Positions 57,146 to 64,000 of a DNA stretch of 64,000 nt are shown here, in pieces. The DNA comes from an uncultured Ruminococcus sp. GTDB lineage: Bacteria > Bacillota > Clostridia > Oscillospirales > Ruminococcaceae. A program made the position numbers and the translations under genes. The stretch lies in contig CADALT010000004.1 in NCBI GenBank assembly GCA_902788785.1, positions 1-64,000 on the forward strand, given 5' to 3'. Every line of letters starts with the position of its first letter. Position 1 is the stretch's first letter. The notes below the pieces were generated by a model. It was not told the DNA's origin. It saw nothing but the letters and a program-made list of their open reading frames with translations, and searched no databases.

Positions 57146-57712
57146 GTGACTATCATCAATAATCAGCTGAAAACCAAGTCAATGGTCATGATAGCAATGT
57201 TCACCGCACTGATAACAGCAGGTGCGTATATACGTATACCAGTGCCTGTCTGTCCGTTTACATTGCAGTTTTTGTTCACCACACTGGCAGGCATCATCTT
57301 AGGTAAAAACAAAGGTGCTGCCGCAACCGCTTTATATGTTCTGCTGGGTCTTGCGGGACTGCCCGTGTTTACGGGCGGCGGAGGCATAGGCTATGTGCTT
57401 CAGCCAACCTTCGGCTATCTTATCGGCTTCATAGCAGGCTCATATCTTACAGGGCTAATCGCCCATGGGGGCGAGGCGACCACCAAGCGCCTGCTGACAG
57501 CCTGTTTTGCGGGACTTGGGGTGGTGTATGCCTGCGGAATGCTGTATTACCGCATAATAAGCGTGGTATATATGCATGACCCTATAAGTATCGCTAACTT
57601 GTTCCTTTATTGCTTTGTACTGGCAGTCCCGGGAGATATAGTGCTGTGTATATTGTCTACCGCAGCGGCAAAACGTCTTATGCCTGTAATTCGTCTGAAA
57701 GGAGTATCATAA
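57146..57712 (+). CDS. bioY: Biotin transporter BioY
   Basis: BioY is the substrate-binding membrane part of biotin ECF transporters. The 188 residues form about six helices, with the family segments TAGAYIRIPVPVCPFTLQFLF, here split: GAYIRIPVPVCPFTLQ near 24, and GLPVFTGGGGIGYVLQPTFG near 75. The start is uncertain. A GGAAGGGGA ribosome binding site lies just before GTG 57146, with very short spacing; ATC codons at 57152/57155 would be better spaced but non-canonical, and the first ATG is at 57182. Biotin control by BirA is predicted by the operator upstream. It is the first gene of the operon. Confidence 0.9.
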   Translation: MTIINNQLKTKSMVMIAMFTALITAGAYIRIPVPVCPFTLQFLFTTLAGIILGKNKGAAATALYVLLGLAGLPVFTGGGGIGYVLQPTFGYLIGFIAGSYLTGLIAHGGEATTKRLLTACFAGLGVVYACGMLYYRIISVVYMHDPISIANLFLYCFVLAVPGDIVLCILSTAAAKRLMPVIRLKGVS

Positions 57713-58686
57713 TGGATATAAACAAACTGACCGATCAGATAATCGAGGGGAGAAGGCTCACGGAGGAAGATGATCTTAGCTTTCTGCTTCAGAGCGATCT
57801 TAGTGAGCTGACTGCCTGTGCGGACAGACTGCGAAAGCATTTCAGCGGCAGTCAGGCGAACCTGTGCAGCATAATAAACGGCAGAAGCGGCAGATGTTCG
57901 GAGGACTGCAAATTCTGTGCGCAGTCATCACATCACTGTACGGGTATCGAGGAGTACGGCTTTCTCGACAAGCAGAAGATAACTGCCGAGTGTTCCCATA
58001 ACGAAGAACAGGGCGTGCACCGCTTTGCTATAGTTACCGCAGGGCGCAGACTCAGCGGTGACGAGTTTGAAAAAGCGCTTGATGCTTATGATACGCTTTC
58101 AAAAGAAAACCATGTGGGACTTTGCGCATCCTTCGGACTGCTGGAAGAAGAACAGTTTATAAAGCTGAAAAAAGCAGGTGTCACAAGGTATCATGCGAAC
58201 ATTGAAACTTCAAGGAAGAATTTTAAGAATATCTGCACCACTCATACATTTGAGGACAAGCTTGAATGTATCCGCCGAGCTAGGGCAGCAGGACTTGAAG
58301 TCTGTTCGGGCGGCATCATAGGTATGGGCGAAAGCTGGGAAGACCGTATCGACATGGCGCTCACACAGGCAAAACTCGGCGTAAGCTCAATACCGATAAA
58401 TGCTCTGATACCCATCCACGGCACACCGCTGGAAAATATCGAGCGCATCACCGAACCGGATATACTGCGCACCGTGGCGATATTCCGCTTTATCGTACCA
58501 AATGCGGATATACGCCTTGCCGCAGGCCGTGACCTTATGTCGCAATGCGGCAAGCAGGCATTTCTGTCGGGTGCAAATTCTGCAATAACAGGGGATATGC
58601 TCACGACTTCGGGCAACCGTATCCGTGAGGACATCGCTATGCTTAACAGTATCGGTTTTTCCACAGGGAGGCAGTGCAATGGATAA
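57712..58686 (+). CDS. bioB: Biotin synthase
   Basis: BioB inserts sulfur into dethiobiotin, a radical SAM reaction. The 324 residues match the family. The radical SAM cysteines are in CSEDCKFCAQSSHH near residue 60-70. Further cysteine and arginine residues for the second cluster are in CASFGLLEEEQ, near 140, and in the ETSRKNFKNICTTHTFEDK region. The ATG at 57712 overlaps the bioY stop as TAATG, so translation is coupled. bioD follows with an 8-bp overlap. The gene is part of the BirA-controlled operon. Confidence 0.96.
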   Translation: MDINKLTDQIIEGRRLTEEDDLSFLLQSDLSELTACADRLRKHFSGSQANLCSIINGRSGRCSEDCKFCAQSSHHCTGIEEYGFLDKQKITAECSHNEEQGVHRFAIVTAGRRLSGDEFEKALDAYDTLSKENHVGLCASFGLLEEEQFIKLKKAGVTRYHANIETSRKNFKNICTTHTFEDKLECIRRARAAGLEVCSGGIIGMGESWEDRIDMALTQAKLGVSSIPINALIPIHGTPLENIERITEPDILRTVAIFRFIVPNADIRLAAGRDLMSQCGKQAFLSGANSAITGDMLTTSGNRIREDIAMLNSIGFSTGRQCNG

Positions 58687-59377
58687 AGGCATTTTTATAA
58701 CAGGTACAGGAACAGATATAGGAAAGACCTATGTCACGGCTTTGCTGGTAAAAAAACTCACCGAAGCGGGCATTGATACAGCATATTTCAAAGCGGCAGT
58801 CAGCGGAAACGACCGTGATGAAAACGGCAGACTGATACCGGGTGATGCAGCTTTCGTAAAGAAAATATCGGGCATATCACAGCCGCTTGATACCATGTGT
58901 CCCTATGTATATGAACAGGCAGTATCGCCGCACCTTGCCTCAAAGTCCGAGGGCAGTCCTGTGGAGGTTGATGTGGTCAGGACACGGTATGAAAAGCTTT
59001 GCCGTGAACATGGGTATGTTGTCTGTGAGGGAAGCGGAGGTATAGTTTGCCCTATCCGCTATGACGATAAAAAGATAATGCTCGAAGATATCATAAAAGA
59101 ACTTGACCTGCAAACGCTGATAGTTGCAGATGCAGGTCTTGGCACCATCAACAGCGCAGTGCTCACCTGTGAGTATATGAGAGCACATAAAATCGGGATA
59201 AAAGGCATCATCTTCAACCATTTCCATAAAGGCGATGTGATGGAGGAAGATAACAAGTCCATGTGCGAAGAACTGACAGGTCTGCCCGTGATAGCCTGTG
59301 TGGGCGAAAATGATACAGATCTGGATATATCGGCCGATGAACTGAAAATAATACTTGACGGAGGTGCAGATATATGA
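58679..59377 (+). CDS. bioD: Dethiobiotin synthetase
   Basis: BioD closes the ureido ring of dethiobiotin from DAPA, CO2 and ATP. The 232 residues start with the P-loop FITGTGTDIGKTYVTALLVK, the hallmark of the family. CEGSGGIVCPI matches the conserved substrate-loop region near 120. ATG at 58679 follows GGGAGGCAGTGCA, inside the end of bioB (8-bp overlap). bioA starts with a 4-bp overlap (ATGA). Confidence 0.95.
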   Translation: MDKGIFITGTGTDIGKTYVTALLVKKLTEAGIDTAYFKAAVSGNDRDENGRLIPGDAAFVKKISGISQPLDTMCPYVYEQAVSPHLASKSEGSPVEVDVVRTRYEKLCREHGYVVCEGSGGIVCPIRYDDKKIMLEDIIKELDLQTLIVADAGLGTINSAVLTCEYMRAHKIGIKGIIFNHFHKGDVMEEDNKSMCEELTGLPVIACVGENDTDLDISADELKIILDGGADI

Positions 59378-60579
59378 TCTGGTATCCCTATGCACAAATG
59401 AAAACGCTCGATCCGCCCATCAAGATAGCCCGTGCAAAGGGCGTGCACCTTTATACCGAGGACGGGCATGATCTTATAGACTCCGTATCCTCCTGGTGGA
59501 GCGTTATACATGGATATGCCCACCCCGAGATAAATTCGGCGATCAGCGAACAGCTGGAAAAATTTGCTCATGTCATGTTAGGCGGACTGACACATGACCC
59601 TGTACAGAAGCTGTCTGATAAACTGGCGGACTGGCTGCCCGGGGATCTTGATTATTGCTTTTTCTCCGACTCGGGAAGTGTGGCGGTCGAGGTCGCACTG
59701 AAAATGGCATTGCAGTTCAATACGAACCGAGGTTCCTCCCGTGACATGATACTTGCGCTGGAACACGCCTATCATGGTGATACCTTCAAGGCTATGGAGG
59801 TCGGTGATGATGAAGACTACCATTTTGCTTTCGGTGCAAACAGCGAGAAAAAACGTGGAGTTGTCCATATCCCCACAGAACTGCCTGCTCTTGAAAAAGC
59901 ATTCGCAGACTACGGCGAACGCCTTACCTGCTTTATCGTTGAACCTCTGTTGCAGGGCGCCGGAGGAATGCGTATGTATGATTTGAGCTTCCTTGAAAGG
60001 GCAAGACAGCTGTGTGACAGATACGATGTACTGCTGATATTTGATGAAGTCGCCACAGGCTTCGGCAGAACAGGCAACCGTTTTGTGGCAGACCTGGTGC
60101 TGCCCGATATACTCGTGCTGGGCAAGGCGCTGACAGGCGGATATATCGGCCATGCGGTGACAGTTGCAAACAAAAGGGTATGGGACGGATTCATGAGCGA
60201 TGACCCTACTCATGCCTTTATGCATGGACCCACATTCATGGGCAACGCACTGGCTTGTTCGGCAGCACTGAAGTCTATCGAACTGTTTGAACGTGAGGAC
60301 TACATCTCCAAGATACGCAATATCGAAGAAGTGACCCGCCGTGAGATGGCAGGCTTTAAAGATGACAGGATAAAAGAAGTCCGTATCATGGGCGGCTGTG
60401 TTTGTATAGAGGTCTATGACAGCAAGGTGCTTGAAGGGTTCAGGCAGTTTGCTTATGAGCATGGAGTTTTCAGCAGGACCTTCCTGAAATATATGTACGC
60501 TATGGTGCCCTATGTCATCAGCGACAATGAACTTATCACCGTACTCGATACCATGAAGGCATGGTTTACTAAACGATAA
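59374..60579 (+). CDS. bioA: DAPA aminotransferase (adenosylmethionine-8-amino-7-oxononanoate aminotransferase)
   Basis: BioA makes 7,8-diaminopelargonate from KAPA, with SAM as usual amino donor. The 401 residues form a class III PLP enzyme. Early features are the IWYPYAQMKTLDPP start and SVSSWWSVIHGYAHP. The PLP-pocket motifs are LIFDEVATGFGRTG near 220, with the lysine in LVLGKALTGGYIGHAV near 250. The start overlaps bioD by 4 bp. Only bioY, bioB, bioD and bioA lie here, so the KAPA-making steps (bioF and its feeder) must be elsewhere or absent. Confidence 0.95.
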   Translation: MIWYPYAQMKTLDPPIKIARAKGVHLYTEDGHDLIDSVSSWWSVIHGYAHPEINSAISEQLEKFAHVMLGGLTHDPVQKLSDKLADWLPGDLDYCFFSDSGSVAVEVALKMALQFNTNRGSSRDMILALEHAYHGDTFKAMEVGDDEDYHFAFGANSEKKRGVVHIPTELPALEKAFADYGERLTCFIVEPLLQGAGGMRMYDLSFLERARQLCDRYDVLLIFDEVATGFGRTGNRFVADLVLPDILVLGKALTGGYIGHAVTVANKRVWDGFMSDDPTHAFMHGPTFMGNALACSAALKSIELFEREDYISKIRNIEEVTRREMAGFKDDRIKEVRIMGGCVCIEVYDSKVLEGFRQFAYEHGVFSRTFLKYMYAMVPYVISDNELITVLDTMKAWFTKR

Positions 60580-60589
60580 TAGTCATAAT

Positions 60590-60629
60590 AAAAATGCAGC
60601 ACTCTCGGTCATGAAAGTGCTGTATTTTT
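60590..60629. terminator. Terminator after bioA
   Basis: GCAGCACT and AGTGCTGT form a stem with a 12-nt loop, then ATTTTTG. The minus-strand GNAT gene ends at 60640, so the hairpin can act for both. Confidence 0.7.
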
Positions 60630-60639
60630 GCGTATTATC

Positions 60640-61128
60640 CTAAAATGATCGCCTCATCTGATACCACTGTACTCCGCCTATTACAGAGCCATGTGAGATG
60701 CCCTCGCTTACAAATCCGAATTGCTTGTAGAAGTTTATGAGCTCCTCCTTGCAGGTAAGTACGACGCCTCTTCTGCCCGCAGCCCTTGCCCTGCTTAAGT
60801 ATTCTATCATAAGCATTCGTGCATGACCCTTGTGCCTGTATGACGGCAGGGTATCAAGCCCGAATATCATCTGCCATGCACCTTCCTCATCGTGCATATC
60901 GGCGGAAGAATACATCTCGTCCGTCAGGTCGGGCTGGTCTGTGGCAAAGCCGTTTATGAATGATACCAGTTTGCTGCTGTCATCAAAAAGCAGGATACAA
61001 TGCTGTGGGCATACTGTCAGCCTTTGCCTGAACTGTTCCTTTGATGCCGCCTGCCCGGGCGGAAAACAGATGCTCTCTATATTCGCTATCTCGTCAAGAT
61101 ACGAAATATCTCCATTACGCAGTATCAT
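60640..61128 (-). CDS. GNAT family acetyltransferase
   Basis: A 162-residue acetyltransferase. The acetyl-CoA loop is the LPSYRHKGHARMLMIEYL segment near residue 83-100. The C-terminal part has the LINFYKQFGFVSEG motif common to amine acetyltransferases. ATG at 61128 is chosen because AAAAGGAGGATATAT precedes it. It overlaps the end of the ABC ATPase gene by 14 bp and is the last gene of the minus-strand operon. The substrate is unknown. Confidence 0.88.
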   Translation of the reverse strand: MILRNGDISYLDEIANIESICFPPGQAASKEQFRQRLTVCPQHCILLFDDSSKLVSFINGFATDQPDLTDEMYSSADMHDEEGAWQMIFGLDTLPSYRHKGHARMLMIEYLSRARAAGRRGVVLTCKEELINFYKQFGFVSEGISHGSVIGGVQWYQMRRSF

Positions 61129-61816
61129 ATATATCCTCCTTTTCTTTAGCCGATATGCCATAGCTTTGCAGCTTTCCTCCGTCCATGCGGTACAGAGTGT
61201 CCGCATAAGCTTGTGCTTTTATATCGTGGGTGACTATTATAACAGCCGCACCCTTTTCTGCCTGTGCTTTTAACAGCTCCAATATGAGCGAAGCGTTCTC
61301 GTCGTCAAGATCGTTCGTTGGCTCATCCGCAAAGATAACAGACGGCGAGTTTATCAGTGCCCTTGCAGCCGCAAGCCGCCTCAGTTCACCTCCCGAGAGT
61401 TCATCGGGATAGGCATTTTTTAGCTTTTCAAGCCCGACCATTTCCAGCAGTTCTTCGGCAAATTTGACATTGTCTTTACCTGCCAGTGCCGATGGCAGAA
61501 GAATGTTCTGCATCACCGTCAGGTTTGCCAGTGCGCTCGCCCCCTGTGGGATATAGCCGATGTTTTCGCACCTGAAAGCCGAAAGCTTTTCATCGCTTAT
61601 CTGATAAATATCCGTTTCATCGTAGCAGACCCGTCCCTCTGTGGGAAGAAGTATACCTGCCAGAACATTTATCAGCGTGGTCTTTCCGCTGCCCGAGCGC
61701 CCGTTTATGACTGTAACTTCACCCGATACGGGCTCAAAGCTCACTTTGTCCGGCACCTTGATGATGCGGTCTTTTTTATTGTAGCTCACACTGATGTCTT
61801 CAGCGCTTATCCTCAT
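61115..61816 (-). CDS. ABC transporter ATP-binding protein (LolD/MacB type)
   Basis: A 233-residue ATPase that likely powers the FtsX-like permease encoded 1 bp upstream. Walker A is NGRSGSGKTTLINVL near 38, the signature is LSGGELRRLAAARAL near 138, Walker B is SVIFADEPTNDLDD, and the His switch is IIVTHDIKAQAYA. The family of MacB/LolD ATPases works mechanically with permeases that move no solute through a classical channel. The GNAT gene follows with an overlap. Confidence 0.92.
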   Translation of the reverse strand: MRISAEDISVSYNKKDRIIKVPDKVSFEPVSGEVTVINGRSGSGKTTLINVLAGILLPTEGRVCYDETDIYQISDEKLSAFRCENIGYIPQGASALANLTVMQNILLPSALAGKDNVKFAEELLEMVGLEKLKNAYPDELSGGELRRLAAARALINSPSVIFADEPTNDLDDENASLILELLKAQAEKGAAVIIVTHDIKAQAYADTLYRMDGGKLQSYGISAKEKEDIYDTA

Positions 61817-61817
61817 G

Positions 61818-63020
61818 TCAACAGCCCTCCCTGAGTATTTTGCCCGTGTCGATATGGCTTAGCTTGTATGCCGATAATGCTGCCGAAGCCGAACCTGTCA
61901 GCAATACTATCAGTATAACAGCCGCACCGTATAAGCTCACTGTTATGTGACTAGGCATAAGCAGCGGCAGCGCAGTTTTCTGCTCGATCGCTTTCAGAAA
62001 CGGAACTATCACAAGCACAGTCAGCCCAACGCCCGTTATACCGCCTGTACCTGCGGTGATGAGCGATTCCGTCAGAACAAGCCTGCTGAGCTGTTTTCTT
62101 GAAAATCCTATGGTCCTGAGTACAGCAAACTCTTTTTTGCGCTCATTGGCAGTAAGATAATATGCACTCAGCATTATCACGGCGGCAAGTCCCCATACTA
62201 CTGCGGTCAATACCGTTATGCTCTTAGATATCACGTTCAGCTTGTCAGCGGTCTCGGTCATCATCGTTTTTGTGCGGACTGCCTGTACACCGTCTATCTG
62301 CGTGTTTATACTGATGGCAAGTTCATCTATGTCCGCACCCTCTGCTGCTTTTATGTAAACAGATGAGATCACATCTTCGGGGCTTTGCTTAGAAAGCACC
62401 GCTATGCCCCGATCGGCTGACGCTTGTATCAGTCTCTTGACAGTATCGTTGGTGGTGTATACTGCGGTATCGAGCCCCGTGCCTGTCCTTTCAAGCTTGC
62501 CCACCGCCTTACATTCCACACCGTAAAGCGAAAGCGTGTGCCCGACACTTGTTGATAGACCTGCTCCTACGATGATCTCGTTGTCTTTCAGACTGCCGTC
62601 GTAGACCTCTTTCAGCCAGGGTTTTACCGTAAAGTCGCTGTGCTCATCAAAGCCGATTATCTGCACCTGTGCTGTACAGCACTCGGCATTGGCAGAAACC
62701 AGAAAATACTGCGTCGACAGCTGCGATATGCCATCAATTGCAGCTATCTCATCAGCCACCGACTTATCCATATAGAAATACCCGGGCGTGCCCTGCAAAA
62801 GGATATTTTCAAGATCGACCTTGTTTTCGGCACCCTCGGGCAGGACTATTATGTCCGCCCCCAGCCTTTCCTCAAGACTTGCAAGTCCTTTCTGCAAAGA
62901 CTTTATCAGTATCTCTCCGCCGAAGACCGCTGCCGAAAGCACCAGTGCTATGACCGTAAGCGCAGCCGTCCTGATGGGCTTGCGCCTGAGATCGTTCAGC
63001 GGCAGAGCTCTAAGCCTCAT
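61818..63020 (-). CDS. FtsX-like ABC permease
   Basis: A 400-residue permease of the MacB/FtsX type. A first helix (about 15-35, TAALTVIALVLSAAVFGGEI) precedes a large extracellular domain (about 36-260). Three further helices follow (about 265-290, 315-345, 355-385), with MTETADKLNVISKSITVLTA before the second. It ends 1 bp before the ATPase gene. Its start overlaps the DUF4418 gene by 4 bp. The cargo is unknown. Confidence 0.9.
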   Translation of the reverse strand: MRLRALPLNDLRRKPIRTAALTVIALVLSAAVFGGEILIKSLQKGLASLEERLGADIIVLPEGAENKVDLENILLQGTPGYFYMDKSVADEIAAIDGISQLSTQYFLVSANAECCTAQVQIIGFDEHSDFTVKPWLKEVYDGSLKDNEIIVGAGLSTSVGHTLSLYGVECKAVGKLERTGTGLDTAVYTTNDTVKRLIQASADRGIAVLSKQSPEDVISSVYIKAAEGADIDELAISINTQIDGVQAVRTKTMMTETADKLNVISKSITVLTAVVWGLAAVIMLSAYYLTANERKKEFAVLRTIGFSRKQLSRLVLTESLITAGTGGITGVGLTVLVIVPFLKAIEQKTALPLLMPSHITVSLYGAAVILIVLLTGSASAALSAYKLSHIDTGKILREGC

Positions 63021-63421
63021 GACTCTTTACCGCTTTTTATGATACCTGCTGCCGCATCTATAACTGCGATGATGACCAGCAGTGCACCTATGACCGTGAC
63101 CGCAGGTCTGAATATGCTGTGGCAGCGCATGGTTTCCATCATGCAGAGCGAGATGACGTGCCCCGGTATTATTATCACCGCTGCCGATAACAGTGATATA
63201 CCTATGGCTATTCCGGCCTTTATTCCTGTGTTTTTAAATACTATGCGCACCAGAGCCAGTATCGCTGTGACTGCCCCTATGAGAGTCACAGCATTCTGTG
63301 CCCAGTGGCACGCCATGAACTTGCCTTCATGCTCACCGCAGGCTTTGAAGACCGTAAATGAGCCTATGGTCAGCACCGCTGCAAACAAAAATTCCGCTAT
63401 ACCTAAAATATTCTTCTTCAT
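63017..63421 (-). CDS. DUF4418 family membrane protein
   Basis: A 134-residue integral membrane protein with four helices (about 5-25, 43-62, 70-92, 104-128). The loops carry paired Cys and His: FKACGEHEGKFMACHWAQ near 25 and ISLCMMETMRCHSIFRP near 90. These give the family its signature and could bind a metal or form disulfides. It lies 14 bp after an ABC ATPase gene and overlaps the FtsX-like permease gene by 4 bp, so it is probably a small partner of one of the transporters. Function is not known. Confidence 0.8.
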   Translation of the reverse strand: MKKNILGIAEFLFAAVLTIGSFTVFKACGEHEGKFMACHWAQNAVTLIGAVTAILALVRIVFKNTGIKAGIAIGISLLSAAVIIIPGHVISLCMMETMRCHSIFRPAVTVIGALLVIIAVIDAAAGIIKSGKES

Positions 63422-63435
63422 AATTCTTCTTCTCC

Positions 63436-64000
63436 TTATATAACATACTCGGGCTGGGGCTGTGCCTGTGCAAGCTCAAACAGTTCGAGAATGGATTTTC
63501 GCATTGCCAGAAATCCCACACCGCCCCTGTGTCGTGGACGGGGCAGGTCAACATCTATTACACGGCTTATCTTACCGGGTCTGGGTGTCATTATAACTAT
63601 TCGGTCGCTAAGATAAATGGCTTCGTCGATGTCGTGGGTGACCAGTATCATGGTGGTGCCTTTTTCTTTCCAGAGCTCCAGCAGTTTGTCCTGCAAGTCG
63701 GCTCTTGTGAAGGAATCCAGCGCACCCATTGGCTCATCGAGAAGCAGTGCTTTCGGGTCATTTATAAGCGCCCTTGCTATGGCAACACGCTGTGCCATGC
63801 CGCCCGATATCTGGTGTGGATAGCTTTTTTCAAAGCCCTCAAGTCCCACCATCGAGATGTATTCGCCGACCTTTTTGCGGCTGTTTTTCAGCTTGCCTCT
63901 CGCACGCAGTCCGTAAGCTATGTTGTGCTCGATGTCCAGCCACGGGAACAGACTGCCTTGCTGAAAAACGTAACCACGTTCAGGATCAACGCCTGTTATC
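63436..64000 (-). CDS. ABC transporter ATP-binding protein, NitT/TauT (SsuB) type, 5' end outside window
   Basis: The C-terminal 187 residues of an ABC ATPase; the N-terminus with Walker A lies beyond base 64000. Visible motifs are the Q-loop GYVFQQGSLFPW, the signature HQISGGMAQRVAIARAL, Walker B ALLLDEPMGALDSFTR and the His switch ILVTHDIDEAIYLSD. The FPW Q-loop and overall pattern are typical of nitrate, sulfonate and taurine importers. It precedes DUF4418 by 14 bp, so the four genes down to the GNAT are likely one operon. The substrate is unknown. Confidence 0.9.
   Translation of the reverse strand, partial: ITGVDPERGYVFQQGSLFPWLDIEHNIAYGLRARGKLKNSRKKVGEYISMVGLEGFEKSYPHQISGGMAQRVAIARALINDPKALLLDEPMGALDSFTRADLQDKLLELWKEKGTTMILVTHDIDEAIYLSDRIVIMTPRPGKISRVIDVDLPRPRHRGGVGFLAMRKSILELFELAQAQPQPEYVI

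Overview
The window looks like a chromosomal segment of a Gram-positive, low-to-mid GC anaerobe of the Ruminococcus group (Oscillospiraceae). The reasons are AGGAGG-type ribosome binding sites before most genes, TTGACA/TATAAT promoters with 17-bp spacers, a Gram-positive type IV pilus locus without a secretin, diaminopimelate made through LL-diaminopimelate aminotransferase (DapL), a phosphoketolase, and BirA-type control of biotin genes. I saw no rRNA, tRNA, CRISPR array, transposase or prophage. The genus is inferred from gene content, not from a marker gene.

Layout. 1-4.8 kb: pyrG (minus), recG and an unknown membrane protein (plus). 5-18.4 kb: a type IV pilus locus: pilC, a fused pilM-pilN, pilO, three prepilin-like proteins (870, 257 and 703 aa), a reversed pilD, then pilB and pilT. 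The 870- and 703-aa prepilins are far larger than usual minor pilins, and the second ends in a beta-rich domain resembling a carbohydrate-binding module. 18.4-19.8 kb: a small unknown gene behind a structured leader with an intrinsic terminator, and a His/Ser-rich TPM-like membrane protein. 20-27 kb: carA, a single reading frame that joins carB to dapF, a GNAT gene and dapL, linking carbamoyl phosphate synthesis with the last steps of meso-diaminopimelate synthesis. 27-36 kb: pepF, a divergent type IIA topoisomerase pair (parE/parC-like), and phosphoketolase with a cre-like site in its leader.

36.5-45.5 kb: a two-gene unit of a sugar-binding-type lipoprotein and a membrane diguanylate cyclase. 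It is followed by a 1917-aa transglutaminase-like/DUF4011/SF1 helicase/Vsr-like/DUF3320 protein overlapping a signal peptidase I gene. 45.5-54.1 kb: a membrane S41 peptidase, a foldback repeat element of about 179 bp, LysR, an MFS exporter, an aldo/keto reductase-DUF3737-flavodoxin reductase operon, and a TetR/EamA divergent pair. 54.2-60.6 kb: metNIQ (minus) divergent from bioYBDA (plus), with a BirA operator over the bioY -35. 60.6-64 kb: a minus-strand operon of a NitT/TauT-type ABC ATPase (cut by the window edge), a DUF4418 protein, an FtsX-like permease, its ATPase and a GNAT acetyltransferase.

The most unusual items are the CarB-DapF fusion, the giant minor pilins with a possible cellulose- or glycan-binding tip, the binding-protein/diguanylate cyclase pair, the helicase with a degraded nuclease motif, and two repeat families shared between distant intergenic sites. 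All domain calls come from reading the sequence and from memory of the families; no database search was run.
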